Below, piece after piece: positions 54,149 to 63,050 of a DNA stretch of 64,000 nucleotides. The stretch lies in the NCBI RefSeq assembly GCF_016107285.1, contig NZ_RCVQ01000001.1, positions 496,001 through 560,000 of the forward strand, given 5' to 3'. Made by a program: the position numbers and the translations under genes. The notes under the pieces are model-generated. The model had not been told where the DNA came from. It made no database searches and saw nothing but the letters and a program-made list of their open reading frames with translations. The stretch is from Roseomonas sp. KE0001 (lineage in GTDB: Bacteria; Pseudomonadota; Alphaproteobacteria; Acetobacterales; Acetobacteraceae). Each line of letters opens with the position of its first letter. Position 1 is the stretch's first letter.

Positions 54149-55348
54149 TTAGGCCCGGCGCCAGGCCCGGTCCAGCAGCAGCAGCGCGCCGCCGCCGATC
54201 AGCCCCCAGAAGGCCGCGCCGATGCCGAAGATGCTGAGGCCCGAGGCCGTGGTGGCGAAGGTGAGCGCCGCCGGCAGCCGCTCTCGCTCGTTGGCGAGCG
54301 CCGAGGTCAGCGCCCCGGCGAGGCTGCCGAGCAGCGCCAGTCCCGCCACCGCCTGGATCAGCAGCGGCGGCGAGGCGGCGATGAAGGCGACCGCGAAGCC
54401 CGCCCCGAGCCCCAGAAGGATGTAGCAGAGGCCGCCCACCACGGCGGCGATCCAGCGCCGGGCCGGGTCGGGATGCGCGTCCCGGCCGGCGCAGAGCGCG
54501 GCGGTGATGGCGGCGAGATTGACGGACTGCGCGCCGAAGGGCGCGATCAGGGCGCTGACCAACCCGGTGACGGTGAAGATCGGGCCGGGCGCCGGGTTGT
54601 AGCCATTGGCGTGCAGCACGGCCAGGCCGGGAACGTTCTGCGAGGCCATGGTGACCAGGAACAGCGGCAGGGCGATGCCGATGGCGGCCCCGGCGGTGAA
54701 GTGCGGCGTCACCGGCAGCAGCGCCGGCAGGCCCTGCGCCAGCGTGCCCTCGGGCAGGGGGGTGGCCAGCAGAATCATCCCGACGGTGACGAGCACCGCG
54801 ACCGGCACGGCATAGAGGCGCGCGAAGCGCCAGGCGAGGGCCCAGGCCAGGACGATCGGCAGGGCGAGGGCCGGCATGGCACCGACGGCCCGCATCGGCG
54901 CCAGGCAGAGTTCGAGCAGAACCCCGGCCAGCATGGCATTCGCGAGGCTGGGGGGGATCGACGCCACCCGGCGGCCGAAGGGGCGCCACAGCCCGGCCGC
55001 CAGGATCAGCAGGCCGGTCAGCATGAAGGCTCCCACCGCCGCGGGAAAGCCGCCCTCCGGCGCGCCGGTCGCCACCAGCAGCGCGGCGCCCGGCGTCGAC
55101 CAGGCGATCACCACCGGCATGCGGTGGCGCAGGCTCAGCAGGATGGCCAGCACGCCCTGCGCCAGGCAGAGGGCGAGCAGGCCGGAGGTGGCCTCGGCCG
55201 GGCTGGCGCCGACGGCGGCGAGGCCGGCCAGCACGACGGTGAAGGAGCTGGCGAAGCCGACCACCGAGGCGAGGGCGCCCGCCACCACCGGCTGAATCGC
55301 GTTGCCCCGCTCGTGCTGCTGCGTCATCGCTCGCTGTTCCCGACTCAT
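54149..55348 (-). CDS. benE: Benzoate/H+ symporter family protein BenE
   Basis: Inner-membrane transporter of 399 aa with about 12 hydrophobic segments. VVAGALASVVGFASSFTVVLAGLAAVGASPAEATSGL, WSTPGAALL and LVTMASQNVPGLAVLHANGYNP are BenE hallmarks. ATG 55327 is an alternative start. It is divergent from a GntR/FCD regulator with a palindrome between them, so regulation by that protein is likely. No benzoate catabolic genes are present, so the substrate may be another aromatic or organic acid. Confidence 0.92.
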   Translation of the reverse strand: MSREQRAMTQQHERGNAIQPVVAGALASVVGFASSFTVVLAGLAAVGASPAEATSGLLALCLAQGVLAILLSLRHRMPVVIAWSTPGAALLVATGAPEGGFPAAVGAFMLTGLLILAAGLWRPFGRRVASIPPSLANAMLAGVLLELCLAPMRAVGAMPALALPIVLAWALAWRFARLYAVPVAVLVTVGMILLATPLPEGTLAQGLPALLPVTPHFTAGAAIGIALPLFLVTMASQNVPGLAVLHANGYNPAPGPIFTVTGLVSALIAPFGAQSVNLAAITAALCAGRDAHPDPARRWIAAVVGGLCYILLGLGAGFAVAFIAASPPLLIQAVAGLALLGSLAGALTSALANERERLPAALTFATTASGLSIFGIGAAFWGLIGGGALLLLDRAWRRA

Positions 55349-55379
55349 CGCTGGAAGTCGGATGGCAGACTAACGTAAT

Positions 55380-55391
55380 ATTGGATCCAAT
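55380..55391. promoter_or_regulatory. Putative GntR operator between benE and gntR
   Basis: ATTGGATCCAAT is a perfect 12-bp palindrome. A second half-match TTGGATCC lies at 55405. It sits 10 bases before the GntR ATG and 31 bases upstream of the benE start, in the position expected for an auto-regulating FCD-type GntR repressor. Confidence 0.55.
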
Positions 55392-55401
55392 CAACGACCG
55401 G

Positions 55402-56121
55402 ATGTTGGATCCTCCATTGCCGAAGCCGCCATCGCCGCTCGACGCCCTCCGCCCCAGCCTCGCCTTCCGCTGGCGCACCGCGACCGAATTCGTCGAGGCC
55501 ACGCTGAAGGCGGCAATCCTGGACGGCCGCCTGCCCGGAGGGACGCCGCTGCGGCAGGAGGAACTGGCGGCGCGCTTCGGCCTCAGCCGCATGCCGGTGC
55601 GGGAGGCTCTGCGGCAGCTCGAGTCGCAGGCGCTGATCGACGTGCTCCCGCATCGCGGCGCCGTGGTCACCGAGATCTCCGCCGCCGACGCCGCCGATAC
55701 CTACGCCATCCGCCGCGCCCTGGAGCCGGCGGCGCTGCGCCTCTCCATCCCGCGCCTCTCGGACCACGCCCTGCGCGACGCGGCGGCGCTGATCGACGAG
55801 ATGGACGCGGAGCAGGAGGCGGGGCGGATGGGCCTGCTCAACCGGCGCTTCCACATGACCCTCTACGCCGCCGCCGGCCATCCGCGCCTGCTGGCGCTGG
55901 CCGAGCAGCAGCTCATCGCCTTCGATCGCTACCTGCGCTTCCATCTCGCCAGCCAGGGCCGCGCGCATATGGCGCAGGAGGATCACCGCGCCATGCTGGA
56001 GGCCGCCCGCGCGCGGGACACCGGCACGGCCATCGCCGTGCTGGAGCGGCATCTCGATACCGCGGCGGGGACCATCGCGCGCTTCTTCGCCACGCGCGGC
56101 GGCGTCACCGAAGCTTCATGA
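55402..56121 (+). CDS. GntR family transcriptional regulator, FCD domain
   Basis: Regulator of 239 aa. The winged HTH is LRQEELAARFGLSRMPVREALRQLESQALIDVLPHRGAVVTE. The C-terminal FCD domain has YAIRRALEPAALRLS, NRRFHMTLYAAAGHPRLLAL and EDHRAMLEAARARD, with His residues that usually bind a metal and an organic-acid effector. I chose ATG 55402 because a TTG start at 55381 would lie inside the palindrome. Its last codons overlap the Pho box of phoX. Confidence 0.9.
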   Translation: MLDPPLPKPPSPLDALRPSLAFRWRTATEFVEATLKAAILDGRLPGGTPLRQEELAARFGLSRMPVREALRQLESQALIDVLPHRGAVVTEISAADAADTYAIRRALEPAALRLSIPRLSDHALRDAAALIDEMDAEQEAGRMGLLNRRFHMTLYAAAGHPRLLALAEQQLIAFDRYLRFHLASQGRAHMAQEDHRAMLEAARARDTGTAIAVLERHLDTAAGTIARFFATRGGVTEAS

Positions 56122-56141
56122 GGCTGTCATCGCTCTGACGC
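56102..56141 (+). promoter_or_regulatory. Pho box upstream of phoX
   Basis: Four 7-base units in 11-base phase: GCGTCAC at 56102, GCTTCAT at 56113, CTGTCAT at 56124 and CTGACGC at 56135, with 4-base spacers. The third is a perfect PhoB half-site. It begins inside the last codons of the GntR gene and ends about 62 bases before the phoX ATG. Confidence 0.82.
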
Positions 56142-56203
56142 GGAGTCTGGTGTCCTTCCGCGCCGCGGCACCCCTGCGCCGTTCCTGCCAGGAAATTAGA
56201 GAC

Positions 56204-58201
56204 ATGCCTGACGACCACAAGCCGATCGAGATCGAGGATATCGGCAGCAACCCGGCGCCGCGCGAGCCGATCGGCGCGCTGATCGAGCGCCGCCTCTCGC
56301 GCCGCGCGGCGCTGCGCGGACTGCTCGGGGCCGGCGCCGCGGCGACGCTCTCCGACCAGCTGCTCGCCGCGGCGGTCCCGGCGGCGGCCCAGCCCGCCCC
56401 CGGCGGCGCGGCCTTGCCGTCCAGCCTCGGCTTCCGCGAGATCGCGCACCGGATGGACGAGCGCGACGCGGTGCCGGAAGGCTATGAAATCCAGACCGTG
56501 ATCCGCTGGGGGGACGCCGTCCTGCCCGACGCGCCGGCCTTCGATCCGCTGCGCCAGACCGCCGCCGCGCAGGCCGCGCAGTTCGGCTACAACAACGACT
56601 ATGTCGACTTCTTCCCGCTGCCGCGTGGCAGCCGCGGCGCCGAACACGGCCTGCTCGCGGTCAATCACGAGTACACCGATCCGCAGCTGATGTTCGCCGG
56701 GCTGCGCGAGGAGAAGGACGGCAAGGCGGTCAGCCTCGGCGAGGGCGCGCGCCGGCGGCTGTCGCGCGAGCAGACGATGATCGAGCTGGCCGCGCACGGC
56801 ATGAGCATCGTCGAGATCCGCCGGCAGGACGGCCGCTGGGCGCCGGTGCGCGACAGCCGGCTGAACCGCCGCATCACCGGCGAGACGCCGATGCGCGTCA
56901 GCGGTCCCGCCGCCGGCCATGCGCGGCTGCGCACCTCGGCCGACGCGGAGGGCCGCCTTGTCCTCGGCACGCTGAACAACTGCGCCGGCGGCAACACGCC
57001 CTGGGGCACGGTCATCACCTGCGAGGAGAACTTCAACCAGTATTTCGGCGGCGCGGCGGCCACGACCGGCGCGCAGGCGGCGATGTACAAGCGCTACGGC
57101 ATCGTCGGCGAGGGCAGCTATGGCTGGAGCCGCCATGTCGATCGCTTCGATCTCGACAAGGAGCCGAACGAGCCGAACCGCTTCGGCTGGGTGGTGGAAT
57201 ACGATCCCTACGATCCGCAGTCGGTTCCGGTGAAGCGCACCGCGCTCGGCCGCTTCAAGCATGAGGGCTGCACGCATGCCATCGCGCCGGATGGCCGCGT
57301 CGTCTTCTACATGGGCGATGATGAGCGCTTCGACTATGTCTACAAGTTCGTCACCGCCCGCGCCTGGAACCCGCGGGACCCGGCGGCCAATCGCGACCTG
57401 CTCGACGAGGGCACGCTCCATGTCGCGCGCTTCCATGAGGATGGCCGCATGGAATGGCTGCCGCTGGTGCACGGCCAGGGCCCGCTGACCGCCGCCAACG
57501 GCTTCGACAGCCAGGCCGAGGTGCTGATCGACACGCGCCGCGCCGCCGACCTGCTGAAGGCGACGCCGATGGACCGGCCGGAGGATGTCCAGGCCAATCC
57601 GGCGGACGGCCGCGTCTATGTCATGCTGACCAACAACACCCGCCGCAAGCCGGAGCAGGTGGACCCCGCCAATCCGCGCGCCGCCAATGCCAGCGGACAT
57701 GTCATCGAGATGATCCCGCCCGGCGCCGATGCGGGACAGGCCGACCACGCCGCGCCGGAGGGCCGCTGGGAGATCTTCCTGATCGGCGGCAGGCCGGGCG
57801 TCGATGCCGGGGCGCAGTACCATCAGGGCACCAGCCCCGAGGGCTGGCTCTCCTGCCCCGACAACTGCACCTTCGACAGCAAGGGCCGCATCTGGATCGC
57901 GACCGACGGCGCGCCTTCGACCCACGGGGTCGCGGATGGCCTCTACGCCGCCGACACGACGGGCGAGGGGCGGGCGCTGACCCGGCTCTTCTACCAGGCG
58001 CCGACCGGGGCCGAGGTCTGCGGGCCCTGCCTGACGCCGGACGACACCACGATGTTCCTGGCGATCCAGCATCCGGGCGACGACAAGGGCGCGAGCTTCG
58101 AGGAACCCTCGACCCGCTGGCCGGACTTCCAGCCCGGCATGCCGCCGCGCCCGGCGATCATCGCCATCACCCGCAAGGGCGGCGGCGTGATCGGGAGCTG
58201 A
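56204..58201 (+). CDS. phoX: PhoX family alkaline phosphatase
   Basis: Exported phosphatase of 665 aa. The N-terminus has a Tat signal with SRRAALRGLLGAGAAATL preceded by about 45 mostly hydrophilic residues. PhoX features include NNDYVDFFPL, LLAVNHEYTDPQLMF, CAGGNTPWGTVITCEENFNQYF, YGWSRHVDRFDL, GRFKHEGCTH, VVFYMGDDERFDYVYKFV and SCPDNCTFDSKGRIWIATDG. These supply the Ca/Fe cofactor ligands of the beta-propeller active site. It releases phosphate from organic esters in the periplasm or outside. The ATG 56204 start has AGGAA ten bases upstream, and the upstream Pho box implies PhoB control. Confidence 0.95.
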   Translation: MPDDHKPIEIEDIGSNPAPREPIGALIERRLSRRAALRGLLGAGAAATLSDQLLAAAVPAAAQPAPGGAALPSSLGFREIAHRMDERDAVPEGYEIQTVIRWGDAVLPDAPAFDPLRQTAAAQAAQFGYNNDYVDFFPLPRGSRGAEHGLLAVNHEYTDPQLMFAGLREEKDGKAVSLGEGARRRLSREQTMIELAAHGMSIVEIRRQDGRWAPVRDSRLNRRITGETPMRVSGPAAGHARLRTSADAEGRLVLGTLNNCAGGNTPWGTVITCEENFNQYFGGAAATTGAQAAMYKRYGIVGEGSYGWSRHVDRFDLDKEPNEPNRFGWVVEYDPYDPQSVPVKRTALGRFKHEGCTHAIAPDGRVVFYMGDDERFDYVYKFVTARAWNPRDPAANRDLLDEGTLHVARFHEDGRMEWLPLVHGQGPLTAANGFDSQAEVLIDTRRAADLLKATPMDRPEDVQANPADGRVYVMLTNNTRRKPEQVDPANPRAANASGHVIEMIPPGADAGQADHAAPEGRWEIFLIGGRPGVDAGAQYHQGTSPEGWLSCPDNCTFDSKGRIWIATDGAPSTHGVADGLYAADTTGEGRALTRLFYQAPTGAEVCGPCLTPDDTTMFLAIQHPGDDKGASFEEPSTRWPDFQPGMPPRPAIIAITRKGGGVIGS

Positions 58202-58240
58202 GCCGGGCGGCTTGATCCGGGGGGGTGGCGGGGCAATCTC

Positions 58241-58435
58241 ATGGTCATGAACCGCCCCGCCACCCCGTCGCGCCCGGCCCCGGCCGGCCCGGTCACGCCC
58301 CCCGGCCTCGACGCCCTGCTGCCGAGCGGCCGCGAGACCCTGCGCCGCCTTGGCGGCCTCGGCCTGCTGATCTGCTCGCTCTGGATGGTCGCCGTGCTGG
58401 CCTTCATCCGCTCGGTCATCGGACTTTTCACGTGA
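58241..58435 (+). CDS. Small single-pass membrane protein
   Basis: Predicted protein of 64 aa. A Pro-rich N-terminal half is followed by one hydrophobic helix, GLGLLICSLWMVAVLAFIRS. It overlaps the XpaC-like gene by GTGA and so probably belongs with XpaC/TelA. ATG 58247 is an alternative start. I recognise no family. Confidence 0.65.
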   Translation: MVMNRPATPSRPAPAGPVTPPGLDALLPSGRETLRRLGGLGLLICSLWMVAVLAFIRSVIGLFT

Positions 58436-59157
58436 ACGCCCGGACCGACCCGCTGGCCCGGCTGACGCGGCAGTTGCGGCGGCTGCGCGGCACGGTGCTG
58501 GTGGTGCTCGCCATGCCGCTGGCGCCGGCCCTGCTGTTCAACCTGCTGGGCGGCGATGAGAGGCGCCTGGTCGGCACGCTTCTCGGCCTCGGCCTGGCCG
58601 GGCTCGCGCTGCGCGACCTGCGGCGCGGCCGCATCCGCCGCGCCGCCGTGCTGACCGGCCTCGCCACCGGCCTCGCCGCGCATCTGGCGGCGCTGGTGCC
58701 GGGGCTCGGAGCGGTGGTCCTCGGCCTGATGGCGGGCTTCGGCGCGCAGCTGCTCTATGCCGATGCGCCGCCGCCCGAGCCCGTCCTGCCTCCGGCGCCG
58801 CCCGCGCCCGATCCGCTGGCGGTTCCTCGCGCGCGGCTGACGGGTCTGCAAGCGTCCGATCCACGCCTGCGGCCGGCGACGCTGGCCCTGGGCGGCCTGC
58901 TGGCCGAGCTGGACCGGCGCCCCGGCGCCCTGCCCGAGGCGCGCCGCTTCCTCAACCTGCAGCTGGACGGGCTGGAGCGGATCGCCACCCGCCTGCGGGC
59001 CGGCGCCACGCCGCCGGAGAGCCTTCCCGCCCTGATCGACGAGATGGCGCGGGGCAGCGGCGCGATGCGCGAGAAGCTGGTCCATGCCGAGAACGAGGCG
59101 CTCGAGATTCAGGTCAAGGTGCTGGCCGAGCGCCTGCGCGAGGAAGGTTACGCATGA
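58432..59157 (+). CDS. XpaC-like membrane protein, partner of TelA
   Basis: Protein of 241 aa. Hydrophobic segments occupy about 20-110 (RGTVLVVLAMPLAPALLFNLL and LGAVVLGLMAGFGAQLLY). They are followed by a Pro-rich linker and a helical C-terminal domain (LQLDGLERIATRLRAG, ENEALEIQVKVLAERL). The layout and the TelA gene directly downstream match the XpaC/5-bromo-4-chloroindolyl-phosphate-hydrolysis family, which pairs with TelA in many bacteria. No catalytic motif is apparent. The start GTG 58432 overlaps the preceding stop codon, and the end overlaps telA by ATGA. Confidence 0.65.
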   Translation: MNARTDPLARLTRQLRRLRGTVLVVLAMPLAPALLFNLLGGDERRLVGTLLGLGLAGLALRDLRRGRIRRAAVLTGLATGLAAHLAALVPGLGAVVLGLMAGFGAQLLYADAPPPEPVLPPAPPAPDPLAVPRARLTGLQASDPRLRPATLALGGLLAELDRRPGALPEARRFLNLQLDGLERIATRLRAGATPPESLPALIDEMARGSGAMREKLVHAENEALEIQVKVLAERLREEGYA

Positions 59158-60257
59158 GCACGACGCGCCCCCCCGAAGTGAGCGAGAGCCGCGCCATCCC
59201 CGCCGAGCGCGTCGATAGCCTGGCCGCCGCGATCGACCTTGCCGATCCCGCCACCATCCTGCGCTTCGGCACCGAGGCGCAGAACCGCGCCACCGCCGCG
59301 GCCGATGCCATGCTCGGCGCGGCGCGCAATCAGGCGACGGGCGAGGCAGGCGAGGCGTTGTCCGGCCTGCTCTCCACCCTGCGCGGCTTCGACGTGACGC
59401 AGCTGTCCGAGAAGCCGGGGCTGATGGGCCGCCTCGCCCGGCTGGCGGGCCGGGGGCAGACCCAGGCGCTCGCCATCGTGCAGCGCTACGAGGGGGTGCG
59501 CGGCCAGATCGAGGCGGTGGGCGACCGCCTGGACCAGCACCGCACGCGGCTGCTCGAGGATGTCGAGCGGCTGGAGCGGCTCTACGACGCGACGCTCGAC
59601 TGGTTCCACGCCCTGGCCGAGCACATCGCCGCCGGCGAGGCCGTGCTGGCGCGCACCGACGCCGAGGCCATCCCCGCCGCCGAGCGCGCCGCCGCCGATC
59701 CCGCCGATCCGGTGGCGCCGCAGAAGCTGCGCGACCTGCGTGCCGCGCGGGACGAGCTGGACCGCCGCGTGCACGACCTGCGCCTGACGCGGCAGGTGGC
59801 GATGCAGTCCCTGCCGGGGATGCGGCTGATCCAGGAGAACGACAAGGCGCTGGCGGCCAAGATCCATTCGGTGCTGGCCAATACCGTGCCGCTCTGGCGC
59901 ACCCAGCTGGCCCAGGCCCTGGCCATCCAGAACATGCGCGAGGCCGGCTCCGCGGTCCGCGCCGCCACCGACCTGACCAACCAGCTGCTCACCGCCAATG
60001 CCGAGACGCTGCGCCAGGGCAATGCCGAGGCGCGGGTCGAGCTGGAGCGCGGCGTCTTCGACATCGATGCGGTGCAGCGCGCCAATGCCAGCCTGGTGGC
60101 GACGCTGGAGGACAGCCTGCGCATCGCCGAGGAAGGCCGCCAGGCAAGGCAGCAGGCGACGCGGGAGCTGGCGAAGGCCGAGGCGGAGATCCGCCGCGCC
60201 CTCAGCGCGTCGCGGCCGGGCGGGGGCGCGCCCCCCGGCGCCCCGGCCCGGCGGTAG
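59154..60257 (+). CDS. telA: TelA/toxic anion resistance family protein
   Basis: Cytosolic helical protein of 367 aa. LEDVERLERLYDATLDWFHALAEHIAAGE, RRVHDLRLTRQVAMQSLPGMRLIQENDKALAAKIHSVLANTVPLWR and QNMREAGSAVRAATDLTNQLLTANAETLRQGN are the TelA/KlaA/YaaN signature. The family is linked to tellurite and envelope-stress resistance without a known enzymatic activity. It starts in an ATGA overlap with the XpaC-like gene and ends convergent with a LysR gene. Confidence 0.92.
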   Translation: MSTTRPPEVSESRAIPAERVDSLAAAIDLADPATILRFGTEAQNRATAAADAMLGAARNQATGEAGEALSGLLSTLRGFDVTQLSEKPGLMGRLARLAGRGQTQALAIVQRYEGVRGQIEAVGDRLDQHRTRLLEDVERLERLYDATLDWFHALAEHIAAGEAVLARTDAEAIPAAERAAADPADPVAPQKLRDLRAARDELDRRVHDLRLTRQVAMQSLPGMRLIQENDKALAAKIHSVLANTVPLWRTQLAQALAIQNMREAGSAVRAATDLTNQLLTANAETLRQGNAEARVELERGVFDIDAVQRANASLVATLEDSLRIAEEGRQARQQATRELAKAEAEIRRALSASRPGGGAPPGAPARR

Positions 60258-60262
60258 GCGCC

Positions 60263-61159
60263 TCACGCGGCCTCGCCGGAGAAGGCGGCCGTCAGGAAGT
60301 CCAGGAAGACGCGGACGCGGTGGCTGACATGCCGCTTGCTGTGATGCACAGCATAGATGCTCTCCTCCATGCGCGCCTCCTCCGCCGGGAAGAGGCGGAC
60401 GAGGCGGCCCTCGGCCAGCTCGGTGGCGACCTGGAACTCCGCCAGCCGGGCGATGCCGACACCCGCCAGGGCCAGCGCCAGCAGCATCTGTCCCTGATTG
60501 GCGGTCACGCTGCCGCTGGCGCGGATGCGCTGCAGCGAGTCCTCGCTATCGCGGAAGGCCCAGGTGCTCCAGGGCATGCGCTTGTTGAAGTTGAGGCATT
60601 CGTGCCGCGCCAGCTCCTCCGGCGCGGCGGGCGCGCCATGCTCGGCGAGGTAGCGCGGCGCGGCGCAGATGACCCAGCGCATGTTGACGATGCGGCGCGC
60701 CACCAGGGAGGAATCGGGCAGCTCGCCGATGTAGAGCGCCACATCGACACCGCCTTCCAGCAGGTTGCCGGCCTCGTTGCCGAGGACGAATTCCAGCCGC
60801 AGGTTGGGATGCAGCCGCCGGAAGGCGGGGACCAGCGGCGCCAGCCGGTGGATGGCGAAGGTCGGCATGGAGCGAATGCGCAGCACCTCGCCGGGCAACA
60901 CCCCCGTGAAGGCGATCGCCTCCGCCTCCTCCACCGCCTCGAGGGCGCGCCGGGCGGCGGGGTAGAAGGCCTCGCCCTCGGCGGTCAGGGTCAGGCTGCG
61001 CAGCGAGCGGTTGAACAGCACGACACCCAGCCGGTTCTCCAGCCGCGTCATCATCTTGCTGATGGCCGAGGGGCTGAGGGAGAGGCTGCGGCCGGCGGCG
61101 GAGAAGCCACCATCCTCCACCGAGCGGACGAAGGCGACCATCTCGGCGACACGATCCAT
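60263..61159 (-). CDS. LysR family transcriptional regulator
   Basis: LTTR of 298 aa. The HTH is MVAFVRSVEDGGFSAAGRSLSLSPSAISKMMTRLENRLG, with a substrate-binding domain behind it. The AAEARMEESIYAVHHSKRHVSHRVRVFLDFL C-terminus is typical of the CrgA-like group. It is divergent from the Baeyer-Villiger monooxygenase gene with 170 bases between, which include a good LysR box, so control of that gene is likely. Confidence 0.93.
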   Translation of the reverse strand: MDRVAEMVAFVRSVEDGGFSAAGRSLSLSPSAISKMMTRLENRLGVVLFNRSLRSLTLTAEGEAFYPAARRALEAVEEAEAIAFTGVLPGEVLRIRSMPTFAIHRLAPLVPAFRRLHPNLRLEFVLGNEAGNLLEGGVDVALYIGELPDSSLVARRIVNMRWVICAAPRYLAEHGAPAAPEELARHECLNFNKRMPWSTWAFRDSEDSLQRIRASGSVTANQGQMLLALALAGVGIARLAEFQVATELAEGRLVRLFPAEEARMEESIYAVHHSKRHVSHRVRVFLDFLTAAFSGEAA

Positions 61160-61169
61160 GGCATTCACC

Positions 61170-61186
61170 TGTGATGGATATTCACA
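61170..61186. promoter_or_regulatory. Putative LysR box
   Basis: TGTGA-N7-TCACA, a perfect dyad with the T-N11-A pattern expected for LysR-type regulators, 11 bases upstream of the LysR start in the region shared with the monooxygenase gene. The N7 spacer differs from the N6 of a CRP site. Confidence 0.55.
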
Positions 61187-61329
61187 CCAGTTTGGAAGTC
61201 TTGGAAATTGTGCCCCGGGGCGCAAGCCCCCTAGGGTCATGGCCATGCCAGCCGGCCGCCGTCCCGTGACGGTGGTCCGGGCCAAGAACGTCCAACGATG
61301 CAACGACAAGATCAGGGAGCAGCGTCCCC

Positions 61330-62976
61330 ATGGCATCTCTCGCGCCAGGACAGAGCCGGCCCGCCGCGCCATCGGCGGCGGCGACCTATGATGCGGTGAT
61401 CATCGGCGCCGGCTTCGCCGGGCTGTACCAGCTGCTGACGCTGCGGGACAAGCTGGGGCTGAAGGCCCGGGTGCTGGAGGCGGGCGATGGCGTCGGCGGC
61501 ACCTGGTACTGGAACCGCTATCCCGGTGCCCGCTGCGATTCCGAAAGCTACTACTACTCCTATTCCTTCTCGGACGAGGTGCAGCAGGAATGGAGCTGGA
61601 GCGAGCGCTATCCGGAGCATGGCGAGATCCGCCGCTACCTCAACTTCGTCGCCGACAAGTTCGACCTGAAGCGCGACATCCAGTTCAACACCCGTGTCGC
61701 CAGCGCCGAGTATGATGCGGCGGCGAATCTCTGGCGGCTGCGGACGGAGGCCGGCGAGAGCCTCTCCGCCCGCTTCCTGATCACCGCCGTGGGATGCCTC
61801 TCCTCGGCCAATATCCCGAACATCGCGGGCCTCGAGCGGTTCTCCGGCCAGTGGTACCACACCGGCCGTTGGCCGCAGGAGGGCGTCGACTTCACCGGCA
61901 AGCGGGTCGGCCTGATCGGCACCGGCTCGACCGGCATCCAGGCGGCGCCGGTGATCGCGGCGCAGGCGGCGCATCTCACCGTGTTCCAGCGCACCGCGAA
62001 TTACAGCATCCCCGCCCGCAACGGCCCGGTGGGCCCGGAGGAGCTGCGCGAGATCAAGGCCAACTACGCCGCCATCCGGGAGAAGGCCCGCGGCTCCACG
62101 AACGGCCATCCCTTCGACATCGCCGAGGATTCCCCGCTCGATCTGGACGAGCCGGCGCGGCTGGCGCGCTACGAGGCGGCGTGGGAGAGGGGCGGGCTGC
62201 GCTTCCGGGCCGCCTTCCGCGATCTCCTGACCAACAAGGCGGCCAACGACACGGCCTCCGACTTCATCCGCGCCAAGATCCGCACCATCGTCCGCGATCC
62301 GCGCGTGGCGGAGATGCTGACGCCGAAGGACCATCCCTTCGCCACCAAGCGGCCGCCGATCGACACCGAGTACTTCGAGACCTTCAACCGCGACAACGTC
62401 ACGCTGGTGGATATCAAGGCGACGCCGATCGAATCGATCACGCCCACCGGCATCCGCACCAGCGAGGCGGAGTATCCGCTCGATATCATCGTCTTCGCCA
62501 CGGGGTTCGACGCGATGACGGGGCCGCTGCTGGCCATCGACATCCGCGGGCGGGACGGGCTGTCGCTGCGCGAGGCCTGGTCGGCCGGGCCGCGCACCTA
62601 TCTCGGCCTGCAGGTCGCGGGCTTCCCCAACATGTTCACCATCACCGGGCCCGGCAGCCCTTCGGTGCTGACCAACATGCCCGTCGCGATCGAGCAGCAT
62701 GTCGACTGGATCACCGCCTGCATCGGGCACATGCGCCGGCAGGGGCTGCAGCGCATCGAGGCGCGGCCGGAGGCGGCGGAACGCTGGGTGGCGCATGTGA
62801 ACGAGGCCGCCAACGCCACGCTGCTGCCCCTGGCCAACAGCTCCTGGTATCTCGGCGCCAACGTGCCGGGCAAGCCGCGCGTCTTCATGCCCTACGCGGG
62901 CGGCATGGCGAACTACGCGCGCCGCTGCGCCGAGGTGGCGGCCAATGACTATGAGGGCTTCGTGCTGGCGCGCTGA
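61330..62976 (+). CDS. Flavin-containing Baeyer-Villiger monooxygenase
   Basis: Class B flavin monooxygenase of 548 aa. The FAD motif is IIGAGFAGLYQL (about 24-35) with VGGTWYWNRYPGARCD. The Baeyer-Villiger fingerprint is FSGQWYHTGRWP (171-182). The NADPH motif is VGLIGTGSTGIQ (193-204). This fits cyclohexanone/phenylacetone monooxygenase relatives, which turn ketones into esters or lactones. The next gene encodes an esterase that could open the product, a classical pair. ATG 61330 gives a 20-residue lead before the FAD motif. Confidence 0.93.
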   Translation: MASLAPGQSRPAAPSAAATYDAVIIGAGFAGLYQLLTLRDKLGLKARVLEAGDGVGGTWYWNRYPGARCDSESYYYSYSFSDEVQQEWSWSERYPEHGEIRRYLNFVADKFDLKRDIQFNTRVASAEYDAAANLWRLRTEAGESLSARFLITAVGCLSSANIPNIAGLERFSGQWYHTGRWPQEGVDFTGKRVGLIGTGSTGIQAAPVIAAQAAHLTVFQRTANYSIPARNGPVGPEELREIKANYAAIREKARGSTNGHPFDIAEDSPLDLDEPARLARYEAAWERGGLRFRAAFRDLLTNKAANDTASDFIRAKIRTIVRDPRVAEMLTPKDHPFATKRPPIDTEYFETFNRDNVTLVDIKATPIESITPTGIRTSEAEYPLDIIVFATGFDAMTGPLLAIDIRGRDGLSLREAWSAGPRTYLGLQVAGFPNMFTITGPGSPSVLTNMPVAIEQHVDWITACIGHMRRQGLQRIEARPEAAERWVAHVNEAANATLLPLANSSWYLGANVPGKPRVFMPYAGGMANYARRCAEVAANDYEGFVLAR

Positions 62977-62998
62977 GCCGCCGGCGGCACGAGACCTT

Positions 62999-63029
62999 GG
63001 CCGGGAGGCGGCGGCGACCGCCCCCGGCC
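62999..63029 (+). terminator. Hairpin between monooxygenase and esterase genes
   Basis: A 12-bp G:C stem (GGCCGGG and GGCGG pairing with CCGCC and CCCGGCC) with one bulged A and a 6-base loop. It lies 22 bases after the monooxygenase stop and about 20 before the esterase start. No T-run; it may attenuate rather than stop transcription. Confidence 0.5.
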
Positions 63030-63050
63030 GTCCATGGGAGGAGGAACCCC

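Noticed and set aside
55381-55401. TTG start for the GntR gene at 55381
   Set aside because: The codon lies within the operator-like palindrome and adds residues not needed by the family; ATG 55402 is preferred.
61170-61186. CRP-type binding site
   Set aside because: The dyad arms match TGTGA/TCACA but the spacer is 7, not 6; a LysR box fits both spacing and position better.
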